DNA from: Ancylobacter novellus DSM 506
Lineage (GTDB): Bacteria > Pseudomonadota > Alphaproteobacteria > Rhizobiales > Xanthobacteraceae
Direction of reading: 5' to 3'
Assembly (NCBI RefSeq): GCF_000092925.1
Contig: NC_014217.1
Coordinates: 2,728,001 to 2,792,000, forward strand
Length of the DNA: 64,000 nucleotides
Shown here piece by piece: positions 8,243 to 17,682 of the stretch; position 1 is the stretch's first letter, and the number at the start of each line of letters is the position of its first letter. The notes under the pieces were generated by a model. That model saw only the letters and a list, made by a program, of their open reading frames with translations, was not told the DNA's origin and made no database searches. Made by a program: the position numbers and the translations under genes.

Positions 8243-9844
8243 TTAGCGTCGCCCGCTTCGCGCCGGCGCCAGCAGCGCCAGGGCGCAGCCGGCGAAGGTG
8301 CAGCAGGCGAGCATGAGCCACGCCTCGTTGATCGACTGCACCATCGCGGCCTTCTCGATCAGCGGCCGGACGAAAGCCTCGATGGCCGGGTCGAGCGGGC
8401 CCGTGACCGCACCGTGCAGCGCATCGGCCGGCAGCCCGACGAGATCGGCGGCGGCCGTGTCTCCAGCGAGCAGCCGCTGCTTGAGCGCTTCGGCATGGAC
8501 GGGGCTGCGCCCGAAGATCACCGTGTCGATCAGCGCTATGCCAATGGCACCGCCCAGATTGCGCATCAGGTTGAACAGGCCGCTGGCGTCCGGCACCGCC
8601 TCGGGCGGCAGGGCGCCCAGCGCCAGGCGGGTCGGCGGCAGCAGACACAGCATGATCGCGCCGCCGCGCACGACCTGCGGCCAGAACATGCCGTCATAAT
8701 CGGTCTCGCGGGTCGAGAACGCGCTCATGGCGAGCCCCACGCCGAACAGCGCGAAGCCCAGGATGGTCAGCAGCCGCGCATCGCTGCGCCGCTCCAGCGC
8801 CACCGCGGCCGGCGAGGTGACGAATTGCGTCACGCCGGTGACCAGCATCACCATGCCGATGGCCAGCGGCCCGTGCCCGCGCACGAAGGCGAGGAATACC
8901 GGCATCAGATAGACCGTGCCGTACAGCCCCATGCCGAGAATGAAGCTGAGCGCGCAGCCGATGGCGAAGCCGCGGTCCCGGAAGGTGCGCAGCTGAATGA
9001 TCGGCGTCGTTCCGACCAGCATTCGCCGCACGAACACCGCGCCGGCGAGCACGCTGGCGGCAAGCAGAGCGAGAACCGGCGCGGCCAGCCAGCCGCGCTG
9101 CGGCGCCTCCTTCAGGCCGATCTGCAGGCTGGCGAGGCAGATCGCCAGCAGCGCGAGGCCGGCGATGTCCAGCGTACGCAGCAGCGCCCGGTCGGCCGCC
9201 TCGCGCGCCAGGAGGGCCAGCCCCAGCGCGCAGGCAAGGATGCCCGGCGCGACATTGATGAGGAACAGCCAGTGCCACGAGGTAGTCTGCGTGATCCAGC
9301 CGCCGACAACCGGCCCGACGGTGGGCGCCAGCACCGCCAAAAGGCCGGCGATGGTGGTCGCGAAGCCCTGGAGCCGGAACGGAAAGAGCAGGAACACCGC
9401 CGAGAACACCAGCGGCACCAGCATCCCGCCGAAAAAGCCCTGCGCCACGCGTGCGGTGACCAGCGAGGCGAACCCCATGCTCGCCGCGCAGCCGATCGAG
9501 GCCAGCGTGAAAGCGCCCACGGCGAGGGCAAACAGCACGCGCATGCCGAGCGCGCGCGTCAGCAGGCCGGTCAGCGGGATCGCGATCACCTCGGCGATGA
9601 GGTAGGCGGTCTGGATCCAGCTCATCATGTCGGCAGGAATGGCGAGCGCGGTGCGGATGGTGGGCAGCGAGGTCGCCACCACCTGGATGTCCAGCACCGC
9701 CATGAACATGCCGAGGCACAGCGCGCCAAAGCCGATCCATATGCGCGCGGGCACGCGGTCCGGCGCACTGTCTCCCGAAGGAAGGCTCTCGCTGAAGGCT
9801 GGCAACGGACGTGCCCCTCGAGCGAAGGATGTTCGGCTTCCCAT
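8243..9844 (-). CDS. DHA2-family MFS multidrug exporter (EmrB/QacA type)
   Basis: Fourteen-helix MFS transporter. Family signs are LGMFMAVLDIQVVATSLPTI in helix 1 (motif D1, with the helix-1 Asp), LTRALGMRVLFALAVGAFTLAS (motif A, partly degenerate: RALGMR instead of RxGRR) and PTVGPVVGGWI in helix 5 (motif C). The start is uncertain: I chose the Met at 9844, which leaves a polar N-terminal tail of about 35 residues; several other Met and an upstream frame to 9946 exist. No HlyD-type (EmrA) partner is adjacent, so it may work without an outer-membrane-linked adaptor. Confidence 0.82.
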   Translation of the reverse strand: MGSRTSFARGARPLPAFSESLPSGDSAPDRVPARIWIGFGALCLGMFMAVLDIQVVATSLPTIRTALAIPADMMSWIQTAYLIAEVIAIPLTGLLTRALGMRVLFALAVGAFTLASIGCAASMGFASLVTARVAQGFFGGMLVPLVFSAVFLLFPFRLQGFATTIAGLLAVLAPTVGPVVGGWITQTTSWHWLFLINVAPGILACALGLALLAREAADRALLRTLDIAGLALLAICLASLQIGLKEAPQRGWLAAPVLALLAASVLAGAVFVRRMLVGTTPIIQLRTFRDRGFAIGCALSFILGMGLYGTVYLMPVFLAFVRGHGPLAIGMVMLVTGVTQFVTSPAAVALERRSDARLLTILGFALFGVGLAMSAFSTRETDYDGMFWPQVVRGGAIMLCLLPPTRLALGALPPEAVPDASGLFNLMRNLGGAIGIALIDTVIFGRSPVHAEALKQRLLAGDTAAADLVGLPADALHGAVTGPLDPAIEAFVRPLIEKAAMVQSINEAWLMLACCTFAGCALALLAPARSGRR

Positions 9845-10053
9845 CACGAGCGTGGGACCTCCCCAAGTCAAGGCATCGCGGCCGCGCGCGAGAGCCATAT
9901 GGGCCTGTGACCGAAGATCGGAAGACGATCCCATCGTCGCCGTCATCCGACCATCGGGCTAACCGGCAATGCCGGGCCGTTCTGCACAAAGTGGGGATTG
10001 CCCAGGAGTACCTTTGAGGCCTTAGATCGCCGCAACGCACATTCGGAGCTGTC

Positions 10054-11373
10054 ATGGCCAATTACGTGAAGATCAGCGGCTTCCTCGGCGCCTGCGTGAC
10101 CGGGGTCGCCCATCTGCTCACCGCACTGCGCAAGGCGCCGGCGCTCGACGAGGACGCCGGCTATGGCTCGCTCCCGCAATTGCCCAAGCCGAAGCCGACG
10201 CTCATCCCGATCATGAAGATCGCCCCCGCGATCGGCTGGGGCAAAGGGCAGAAGCCGAAGCCCGCGGCCGGCTTCAAGGTGGAGGCGTTCGCCGAAGACC
10301 TCGACCATCCGCGCTGGATCTACGAGCTGCCGAATGGCGATATACTCGTCGCCGAGACGGCGGCCCCGCCCTCGGCGGCCAAGTTCAGCCCGCGCTGGTG
10401 GGTGATGGGCTTCGTCATGGTGCGCGCCGGCGCCGGCGTGAAGAGTGCCAACCGCATCACCCTGCTGCGCGACGCCGATGGCGACGGCATCGCCGAGGTC
10501 AAGCTGCCCTTCATCGAGAACCTGCACTCGCCCTTCGGCATGGCGCTGGTCGGCGATCAGCTCTACGTCGCCAATGCGGATTCGGTGGTGCGCTTTCCCT
10601 ATGTGGCGGGCGCCACCCGCATCGACGCGGCGCCGGTGAAGGTCTGCGACCTGCCGGCGGGGCGCAATCACCACTGGACCAAGAGCCTCGTCGCCAACAA
10701 GGCGGGCACAAAGCTCTATGTCGGCGTCGGCTCCAATTCCAACGTGGCCGAGTTCGGCATGCAGGAGGAGGTGAACCGCGCCAATATCCTCGAGGTCGAC
10801 ATCGCGACCGGCGCGGTGCGCGTCTTCGCCGGCGGCCTGCGTAATCCGGTCGGCATGGACTGGAACCCGGTCACGGGCGAGCTCTGGACCGCGGTCAACG
10901 AGCGCGACGAGATCGGCGACGACCTGGTGCCGGACTACATGACCTCGGTGAAGGACGGCGCCTTCTATGGCTGGCCCTATTGCTATTACGACAAGATCGT
11001 CGACGAGCGGGTGCAGCCGCAGCGGCCCGATCTCGTGGCGTCCTCGCTGAAACCCGACTATGCGCTCGGCTCGCACACCGCCTCGCTCGGCCTTACCTTC
11101 GTCGACGACGAGCGCTTCGGCGCGCGGTTCAAGGACGGCGTGTTCATCGGCCAGCACGGCTCGTGGAACCGCAACCCGCCCTCGGGCTACCGGGTGATCT
11201 TCATCCCCTTCCGCGACGGCGCTCCCGCCGGCGGCCCGGAGGAAATCCTCGGCGGCTTCCGCGTCGACGGCAAGGCGCTCGGCCGTCCGGTCGGCGTGCT
11301 CGTCGACAAGCGCGGCGGCCTGCTGGTGGTGGACGATGTGGGCGACTGCATCTGGCGAGTCACGCCGCACTAG
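10054..11373 (+). CDS. PQQ-type glucose/sorbosone dehydrogenase-like protein
   Basis: A 439-aa six-bladed beta-propeller protein of the soluble quinoprotein glucose/sorbosone dehydrogenase family. Typical phrases are DLDHPRWIYELPNGDILVAE, HSPFGMALVGDQLYVAN, HHWTKSLVANKAGTKLYVGVGSNSNVAE, FAGGLRNPVGMDWNP and FYGWPYCYYD. The N-terminus has one hydrophobic stretch (VKISGFLGACVTGVAHLLTAL) that is probably a membrane anchor or uncleaved signal. GGAG precedes the ATG. Oxidation of a sugar or sugar lactone in the periplasm is likely, with PQQ as cofactor; many relatives have unknown substrates. Confidence 0.82.
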   Translation: MANYVKISGFLGACVTGVAHLLTALRKAPALDEDAGYGSLPQLPKPKPTLIPIMKIAPAIGWGKGQKPKPAAGFKVEAFAEDLDHPRWIYELPNGDILVAETAAPPSAAKFSPRWWVMGFVMVRAGAGVKSANRITLLRDADGDGIAEVKLPFIENLHSPFGMALVGDQLYVANADSVVRFPYVAGATRIDAAPVKVCDLPAGRNHHWTKSLVANKAGTKLYVGVGSNSNVAEFGMQEEVNRANILEVDIATGAVRVFAGGLRNPVGMDWNPVTGELWTAVNERDEIGDDLVPDYMTSVKDGAFYGWPYCYYDKIVDERVQPQRPDLVASSLKPDYALGSHTASLGLTFVDDERFGARFKDGVFIGQHGSWNRNPPSGYRVIFIPFRDGAPAGGPEEILGGFRVDGKALGRPVGVLVDKRGGLLVVDDVGDCIWRVTPH

Positions 11374-11414
11374 CGCACCTAGAGCGGGCGCCAAGGTCCG
11401 GGCTTCGCTGCAGA

Positions 11415-12647
11415 TCACCCCATAGCGGCCGCGACGGCGGGCAGTTCGACCGTCTGCACCAGGCCGCCGCCCGGCCGGTTGGCGAGGGTGATGTCGCCGC
11501 CGGCCTTGCGGATGATCTCGCGGGAGATGGTGAGGCCGAGACCCGCGCCTGGGATGTTCTGGCTCCGCGCCCGGTCGGCGCGGAAGAACGGCTCGAACAC
11601 CTCGTCCGCTATCTCCGGCGCGATGCCCGGCCCCTCGTCGGAGATGGTGATCCTCGCCGTCTCGCCGCACGTCACGATCACGCGGCCCCGCACGCCATGG
11701 GTCGCGGCGTTGATGAAGAGATTGCGCAAGGCGCGGCTCAAGGTCAGGTGGCTGGCCCTGACGGAGACCGGGAAGGTCTCGGCCATCTCGATCGCGTAGT
11801 CCTGCTCGCGCAGCTCCTCCACGATGTTGCCGACGAGTTCGTCCAGGCGGAGCGTCTCCGCCGGTGTCTTCGTCGTCTCCTCATGCACGAGCTGGATGGC
11901 GCTGTGCGCGATACGCTGGAGCTCGTCGATGTCCCTCAGCCACAGCGCCCGCTCCTCGTCGCCGGAGACGAATTCCGCACGCAGCCGCATGCGCGTCAGC
12001 GGCGTGCGGAGATCGTGGCCGGCCGCGGCGACCAGGCGCATCCGGCTCTCGATCGCCTGTTTCAGGCGGGCGGAAAGGGCGTTGATCGCCGCCGCGGTCG
12101 CGCGCACCTCGGCCGGCCCCTGCTCGGCGAGCACGGGAAGCGTCCCGTCCGCATTGACCGATTCCACGGCGCTCTCCAGAAGCGCCAGAGGCCGGCTCAT
12201 GCGATTGGCCGCCTTCACCGCGACCGATCCGACACCGAGGCTCATCAGCGCCAGCCACACCAATAATTCCGGATCGGACGGTGGATCGATGTCCACGATG
12301 ATCCAGCGATCCGGCCCGACGGGCAGCGAGACGGCGCGAAACCGGAAGTCGTCCGCCCTGTGCGTCACGAGAAGGTCGATGCGCGTCCCCAGCCGCTCGG
12401 TCGCCGCGCGCAGGAGTTCGGTCTGATCGCCGTCGAGGGCGCCGGCGGCGGGGGCTCGGGCGAGATCGCCGGTGTTCGGACTCTGCTTTGCCAGCCGCTC
12501 CATGGTGATGAACTGCTTGGCGAGGAGGTCGACTTCGATTTCCTTCGGCGTCGTGAAGACATAGATCACCGCGAGCGTGATCAGCGCGACCACGGCGACG
12601 ATCGACACCACCAGCAGCAGGGCGAATTTGGCGCGGAGCGTCTTCAT
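11415..12647 (-). CDS. EnvZ-like sensor histidine kinase
   Basis: Membrane sensor kinase of 410 aa. Helix 1 covers residues 8-30, a short periplasmic part follows to about residue 128, helix 2 covers 129-145, then a HAMP-like linker. The H-box is VAAAGHDLRTPLTRMR with His211. The N-box is NLFINAATHG, where the usual Asp after the leucines is Ile. G1 (DEGPGI), F-box (FEPFFRAD) and G2 (GAGLGLTI) are intact. The start codon overlaps the regulator stop as ATGA, so the two are translationally coupled. It faces the quinoprotein dehydrogenase gene tail to tail. Signal unknown. Confidence 0.9.
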   Translation of the reverse strand: MKTLRAKFALLLVVSIVAVVALITLAVIYVFTTPKEIEVDLLAKQFITMERLAKQSPNTGDLARAPAAGALDGDQTELLRAATERLGTRIDLLVTHRADDFRFRAVSLPVGPDRWIIVDIDPPSDPELLVWLALMSLGVGSVAVKAANRMSRPLALLESAVESVNADGTLPVLAEQGPAEVRATAAAINALSARLKQAIESRMRLVAAAGHDLRTPLTRMRLRAEFVSGDEERALWLRDIDELQRIAHSAIQLVHEETTKTPAETLRLDELVGNIVEELREQDYAIEMAETFPVSVRASHLTLSRALRNLFINAATHGVRGRVIVTCGETARITISDEGPGIAPEIADEVFEPFFRADRARSQNIPGAGLGLTISREIIRKAGGDITLANRPGGGLVQTVELPAVAAAMG

Positions 12648-13369
12648 GCCGGCCTGTCGACGGTGCTGACCTTCGCGGCGAGCTGATAGCCGCCGTTGCG
12701 GATCGCCTTGAAGATCTGGCTGGCCCCCTCGTTCGACAGTTTCCGCCGCAGGCGGCTGACGAGAACGTCGATCGAACGGTCCAGCACGTCGACGCTCCGG
12801 CCGGTGAGATCGAGCAACTGCTCGCGGGACAGCACGCGCCCCGGCCGGTCGAGAAAGATGATGAGCAGATCGAATTCCGCGCCGGTCAACGCGATGGCGG
12901 TGCCCGCGGCGTCGGTCACCGAGCGCAAGGAGGCATCGACGAAAAAGTTCTCGAGCCGGTAGAGGCCCGTCGAGCGGGATTCAGGCCGGGCATTCACGCC
13001 CCGGCGCAGGACCGCGCGCACCCGGGCGGCGAGTTCGCGGGGATTGAAGGGCTTGCCGAGATAGTCATCGGCGCCGATCTCGAGCCCGATGATGCGGTCG
13101 ACATCCTCCTGCAGCGCGGTGAGCAATATGATCGGTATGTTCGACCGCCCGGCCCGCAGATCGCGGCAGAGGTCCAGGCCCGACCCGTCCGGCAGCATCA
13201 CGTCGAGAATGATGAGATCCAGCTGGTGGACCACGATCTTCTCATTGACCTCGGCACAGCTCGACGCGAGCTGAACGCGGAAACCTTGTTCACGCATGTA
13301 TCGGGCAAGGAGCTTGCGGATTTCGCTGTCGTCGTCGGCAACGAGAATTTGCGGCGCTTGCGTGCTCAT
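12644..13369 (-). CDS. OmpR-family response regulator
   Basis: DNA-binding response regulator of 241 aa, partner of the downstream kinase. The receiver domain has the acidic pocket (DDD at 12-14), phospho-acceptor Asp56 (LIILDVMLPDG), Thr in LLTALQ and Lys in LGKPFNP. A winged-helix domain with ALTGAEFDLLIIFLDRPGRVLSREQLLDLTGR and the recognition helix region DRSIDVLVSRLRRKL follows. The Met at 13369 was chosen since receivers begin here; the frame is open 10 codons further. Target genes cannot be told. Confidence 0.92.
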   Translation of the reverse strand: MSTQAPQILVADDDSEIRKLLARYMREQGFRVQLASSCAEVNEKIVVHQLDLIILDVMLPDGSGLDLCRDLRAGRSNIPIILLTALQEDVDRIIGLEIGADDYLGKPFNPRELAARVRAVLRRGVNARPESRSTGLYRLENFFVDASLRSVTDAAGTAIALTGAEFDLLIIFLDRPGRVLSREQLLDLTGRSVDVLDRSIDVLVSRLRRKLSNEGASQIFKAIRNGGYQLAAKVSTVDRPA

Positions 13370-13908
13370 GGGCTGCTGCGAACGGCCTGTCTCTTCCAAG
13401 GTTTGGACGTCCTGCCGTAGCGGGCCAGTCAGGGCTTTTGTATGTCAACACCGGCCGAAAACGCCGCCAGACATGTTTCGACATCAAAATAATTCACGCA
13501 GACGCATTCGGACATTTAGAGCCAGATTTTAATCCACAAGGCCGGGTACCGATACCTCAGTGCAATACTTGTCAGCACTGGGCAATCCCGGGAGGCGCTG
13601 GATGCGCGTTATTTGCGAGACGGAATCTATCGTATTCGGGGAAAACCGAAGACTTGGCGCCCGATCACACGCGTTTCGTAACTTAACTACGCTGAGTTTC
13701 TACTTGTACGCCGACCTGTCGTCCAGTTATGCGGTCCACTCGGGGCCCGTCGGCAGCTTTATCTCCATCGCCGCAACGCTGGCATCGTTCAGCCTCCAGT
13801 ATATCGCCGGGTTTTTCTTGCCGGATGGCGCGGGCCCGGCAGCCCTGACGCGCAGCCGCATCGCACACGCTCTCAAGCCGGGCCTCTCATGTGTGCGGGG
13901 AGCCTCCG
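13370..13908. other. gene-free region of about 540 bp
   Basis: No convincing coding sequence. The composition is less GC-rich than the flanks (for example 13480-13720) and no RBS-supported frame has the codon usage of the neighbours. It probably holds the promoters of the divergent response regulator and of the downstream lipoprotein gene. No strong repeat was seen. Confidence 0.5.
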
Positions 13909-14814
13909 ATGCGACCGCTTCGTGATGCCGGATACGCCGGCCTGCTGGCCATCTCCGGCCTGCTGGCCGGCTGTGCTCCCGCGCCGCTGGTGCCGGGCAT
14001 GGGGCTGTCGTCCTATGACGCCATGACGGCGTCGGACGGGCTGGTCACCAAATCGCGCCTGAAGGTCCAGAAGGAGGCGGTCCTCGCCGCCAGGACGGTC
14101 AAGATCATCCCCACGAGCTTTCCCCCGACCATCGCGCCCAAATTGACGCCCCCGCAGCGGGCGCTCATCGCCAATGCCGTCAATCGCGGGCTGTGCGTCA
14201 GTCTCAGCGATCGCTTCACGCTGGTGGCGCTGGGCGAGCCGGCGGACCTGACCGTGCGGGCAACCGTGACCCAGGCGACGGATACCGACGAGGTCGCGGC
14301 CGGCATTTCCGCCGCCGCGTCGATCGGCATGAACTTCGTGGACATGTCCGTGCCGGTCCCGACGCCGCGCATTCCAATCGGACTGGGCAATCTCTCGATG
14401 GAAGCCGAAGCCACCAATCCCATGGGCGTGCAGGAGGCGTCGATGCTCTGGGCCCGGGGTGCAAACGCCTTCTTCAACTCGCCGAGGGCCTCCAAGGCGA
14501 GCGACGCCTATGAGCTGGCGGACGCCTTCGGCGAGGATTTCGGCGAGTTGCTCGTCAAGGGCGAGAGCCCCTTCGGCAAATCGGGCATCGATCTCCCCTC
14601 CTGGCAGAAGATCAACTCGGCGATAGGCCTGCCGCCCAAATATGCGGAGTGCGAGCGCTACGGGCGCTATCCCGGCCTTGCCGGCGTCGTCGGGAGCCAG
14701 CTCGGACTGCCGCCCGAATGGACCGATCAGGGCGCCAAGGTGGCGCGCAGCACGGAACCGCCGCCGGAACAGGAACCGATGGCGGCCGAGCCGGCGCAGG
14801 CAGCCGCGCAATAG
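13909..14814 (+). CDS. DUF3313-type lipoprotein
   Basis: Predicted outer-membrane-associated lipoprotein of about 301 aa. The signal ends in a lipobox LLAGC with the Cys as first mature residue. The body matches DUF3313 proteins: SSYDAMTASDGLVTKSRLKVQK, ANAVNRGLCVSLSDRF, and EATNPMGVQEASMLWARGAN. The C-terminus is Pro/Glu/Ala-rich. The start at 13909 is set by GGGGAG 7 bases before the ATG and by the signal peptide. The role of the family is unknown. Confidence 0.75.
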   Translation: MRPLRDAGYAGLLAISGLLAGCAPAPLVPGMGLSSYDAMTASDGLVTKSRLKVQKEAVLAARTVKIIPTSFPPTIAPKLTPPQRALIANAVNRGLCVSLSDRFTLVALGEPADLTVRATVTQATDTDEVAAGISAAASIGMNFVDMSVPVPTPRIPIGLGNLSMEAEATNPMGVQEASMLWARGANAFFNSPRASKASDAYELADAFGEDFGELLVKGESPFGKSGIDLPSWQKINSAIGLPPKYAECERYGRYPGLAGVVGSQLGLPPEWTDQGAKVARSTEPPPEQEPMAAEPAQAAAQ

Positions 14815-14856
14815 CCGGGCGCCGGCACGCGCCGGGGCGCCCTCCCCGCAGGGAAA

Positions 14857-15972
14857 TCAGAGGGGAAGGCTCCCCCTGCCTTTCAGGAAATCCTCCAACT
14901 GCGCCATGGGCGCCGCGATGGCGATGTCACGCGCGGCGAGCCAGGCGTCGTTGTAGAGGGTGGAGGCGTAGCGTTCGCCGGAGTCGCAGAGGATGGAGAC
15001 GATCGACCCGGTTTCGCCCGCTTCCGCCATTTCCTCCGCCAGCCGGAGCGCGGCATAGGTGCTGGTGCCCGTCGAGCCGCCGCAGCGGCGGCCGAGCATG
15101 TCGCTGATGACGCGCATGGCGGCGACGGACAACGTGTCCGGAACGGTGATCATCCGGTCGACCACCTCGGGAATGAACGAGGGTTCGACGCGCGGGCGGC
15201 CGATGCCCTCGATGATGGAAAGGCAGCGCTCCACCTCGAGGACCGAATGATCCTCGTAGTTGCGATGGAACACCGATTCCGACGGATCGGCGATGCAGAG
15301 CCGGGTCTGGTGCCGCCGGTAGCGGATATAGCGCCCGATCGTCGCCGAGGTGCCTCCGGTTCCCGCGCCGGTCACGATCCAGCTGGGCACCGGATCGGGT
15401 TCCTGCGACATCTGGGCGAAGATCGATTCGGCGATGTTGTTGTTGCCGCGCCAGTCCGTCGCGCGTTCGGCGAAGGTGAACTGGTCCATATAGAAGCCGC
15501 CCGCCTTGCGGGCGAGTTCGGCGGCCTCGCCATAGACGGTCTTGGGATCGTCGACGAGGTGGCAGCGGCCGCCCTGGAACTCGATGGCGGCGATCTTCTC
15601 CGGCGAGGTGGTCCGGGGCATCACCGCCACGAAATCAAGGCCGATGAGCCGGGCGAAATAGGCTTCCGACACGGCGGTCGATCCGCTGGACGCCTCCACG
15701 ATGAGGGTTTCCGGCCCGACCCAGCCATTGCACAGCGCATAGAGAAAGAGCGAGCGCGCCAGCCGGTGCTTGAGGCTTCCGGTCGGGTGGCTCGACTCGT
15801 CTTTCAGATAGAACGTGATCCCCGGCAGGGCGGGAAGCGGCACGCGGATGAGATGCGTGTCGGCGGAGCGGTTGATGTCCGCCTCGATCCGCTGGATGGC
15901 GGTGCACACCCAGTCGCGCGGCTGCGGGGCGCGGCATGCGGGGCGGGGCGAGACCTGGGTGAGGTTCGTCAT
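14857..15972 (-). CDS. Cds1-like PLP enzyme (cysteine synthase/desulfhydrase family)
   Basis: Fold-type II PLP enzyme of 371 aa related to O-acetylserine sulfhydrylase, but closer to the L-cysteine desulfhydrase Cds1 group. The PLP lysine is Lys68 in [32 protein letters not shown] is the substrate loop, [17 protein letters not shown] binds the phosphate, and [19 protein letters not shown] is near the C-terminus. In classical CysK the substrate loop is SGNTG; the [11 protein letters not shown] version here is the Cds1 signature. A role in breakdown of cysteine to sulfide, pyruvate and ammonia, or in making a beta-substituted alanine, is plausible. The gene stands alone between a lipoprotein and an FMO. 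Confidence 0.78.
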   Translation of the reverse strand: MTNLTQVSPRPACRAPQPRDWVCTAIQRIEADINRSADTHLIRVPLPALPGITFYLKDESSHPTGSLKHRLARSLFLYALCNGWVGPETLIVEASSGSTAVSEAYFARLIGLDFVAVMPRTTSPEKIAAIEFQGGRCHLVDDPKTVYGEAAELARKAGGFYMDQFTFAERATDWRGNNNIAESIFAQMSQEPDPVPSWIVTGAGTGGTSATIGRYIRYRRHQTRLCIADPSESVFHRNYEDHSVLEVERCLSIIEGIGRPRVEPSFIPEVVDRMITVPDTLSVAAMRVISDMLGRRCGGSTGTSTYAALRLAEEMAEAGETGSIVSILCDSGERYASTLYNDAWLAARDIAIAAPMAQLEDFLKGRGSLPL

Positions 15973-16143
15973 TGCGGGCTCTCAGTCTGCGGTCGAAGCA
16001 GCTTCTGATACAGCACCTGCTGGGCCTCGCCCATAAGTGGTCGTGCCGGGCGGCGCCGTTCGGCAGGGAACCCGCAATAGGAAAGCGGCTATCTGGAGTC
16101 CCGCAAGCGACCTCCCGATAGCCGCCCATGGTCGTGACGAACG

Positions 16144-17430
16144 TCAGACGCTCTCGGCTTCGAGGCGCATCTCTTCGTCATAGGAGGCGTAGTTGCGCTG
16201 GATCACGATCTGGTCCGCCAGATATTTGGCGTCGTGCCACACGCCCCAGATGAAGCTCGATCCCCGCCGCGACTGCCAGGGCAGGCCGAGGAAATAGATG
16301 CCGGGCTCGGTCGACACGCCCCGCTGGTGCTTCGGCTTGCCGTTGGCGTCGAAGGCATCGACATGCATCCAGCCATAGTCCAGCGCGAAGCCGGTCGCCC
16401 AGATGACCGTGGTGATGCCCGCGGCGGCCAGATCCAGCGAGAGGATCGGATCGGTCACGCAGGCGGAGTCCGGCACGCGGGCGCGCGCCTCGGGATCTTC
16501 CGGCAGGTCGAGGTGGTTGCGGGCGACATAGGCATCGGCCTCGTCCAGCAGCGAGCGGTAATTGTCGTCGCCCTGCGCCAGATTGACGGCGAGGTCGGGC
16601 GCGAAGGTGACCACGCCGTCCCGGCAGACTTCGGTCTTGCCGACCAGCGTCATGCCCTGCGCGGCCAGGCGGCGGAAATCGATGGTATAGCCGCCATTGG
16701 CGCCGCTCACGGCGATGGTCACATGCTCCTTGCCGGGCTCCTGCGCCGCGGCGTCCCATTTGCCGAGCACCCCCAGCCACCAGCAGAAGTCACGGCCGCG
16801 ATAGGCGCGGGGCGGACGGTCGTGCGGCCCGACCGAGAGATAGACGCGCCGGCCGGCACGCAGCAGTTCCTCGGCGATCTGAACGCCGGAGGAACCGGCA
16901 CCGACCACCAGCACAGCCCCTTCGGCCAACTGGCCGGGATTGCGGTAGCCGGTCGAGTGCATCTGGGTGATGCCCGGCGCGGCCGGGATCGCGGCGGGGA
17001 TGATGGGACGCTGGAACGGACCTGTCGCGGCGACCACCCGCTTGGCCTCGATCACGCCGGCGGAAGTCTCGACGCGGAAGCCCGAGCCGCCGCTGTTGCG
17101 CTCGACCTTGAGCACCTCGACGCCGCAGCGGATCGGGGCGTCGATCTTCCGGGCATAGGCGACGAAATAGTCCGCCACCTTCTCCTTCGGGACGAAATCG
17201 TTGGGCTGAATGCCGGCGTCCACATCGGAGAATGAGAGGCCGGGAAAGCGATCGTGCCAGGCGGGGCCGTTGGCCACCAGCGAGTCCCAGCGCTCCGACC
17301 GCCAGCGTTCGGCAATCCGGGAGCGCTCCAGCACAAGGTGCGGCACGCCGTTGTTGCTCAGATGCTCGCTCATCGCTATGCCGGCCTGTCCAGCGCCGAT
17401 GACCAGCGTATCGATTTTTTCGACTGACAT
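16144..17430 (-). CDS. flavin-dependent monooxygenase-like oxidoreductase
   Basis: A 428-aa protein with two Rossmann motifs: FAD-binding VIGAGQAG at the N-terminus and NADPH-binding VVGAGSSG in the middle. It also has the ATG motif VIWATGFALDYGWM near the C-terminus, as in group B monooxygenases and YUC/CzcO-type proteins. ERWRSERWDSLVANGPAWHDRFPG is typical of CzcO-like members. The Met at 17430 is chosen because AAAGGA lies 7 bases before it and the Rossmann strand follows directly; the frame continues 12 codons upstream. It may oxidise a nitrogen or sulfur atom; its place upstream of the binding-protein gene hints at the same pathway. Confidence 0.82.
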   Translation of the reverse strand: MSVEKIDTLVIGAGQAGIAMSEHLSNNGVPHLVLERSRIAERWRSERWDSLVANGPAWHDRFPGLSFSDVDAGIQPNDFVPKEKVADYFVAYARKIDAPIRCGVEVLKVERNSGGSGFRVETSAGVIEAKRVVAATGPFQRPIIPAAIPAAPGITQMHSTGYRNPGQLAEGAVLVVGAGSSGVQIAEELLRAGRRVYLSVGPHDRPPRAYRGRDFCWWLGVLGKWDAAAQEPGKEHVTIAVSGANGGYTIDFRRLAAQGMTLVGKTEVCRDGVVTFAPDLAVNLAQGDDNYRSLLDEADAYVARNHLDLPEDPEARARVPDSACVTDPILSLDLAAAGITTVIWATGFALDYGWMHVDAFDANGKPKHQRGVSTEPGIYFLGLPWQSRRGSSFIWGVWHDAKYLADQIVIQRNYASYDEEMRLEAESV

Positions 17431-17682
17431 TGTGCTGTCCTTTGCGAGTTGTCCGGCAATCATCAAGCGATTTTATTATTGGGTCTTCATAAGATAAATT
17501 AGAAACATGCTTTAAGCTGGCTAGGATAAACCTAACCACTGCGGCGACCCGCAATACCGTGACTTCAAAACGTCCACGTTTCCCGCCGCCTGGCCGGTCT
17601 CATCGGGAATCGGAGCCGGATGCGCACGGCAGCCGCATCGGCGCGCGATCCTTGCAAGGTGCGCGCCGACGCTGGTTTCACC

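Noticed and set aside
13560..13925. 121-codon frame in the gap before the DUF3313 lipoprotein gene
   Set aside because: No RBS, no known domain and codon usage unlike its neighbours; left as non-coding.
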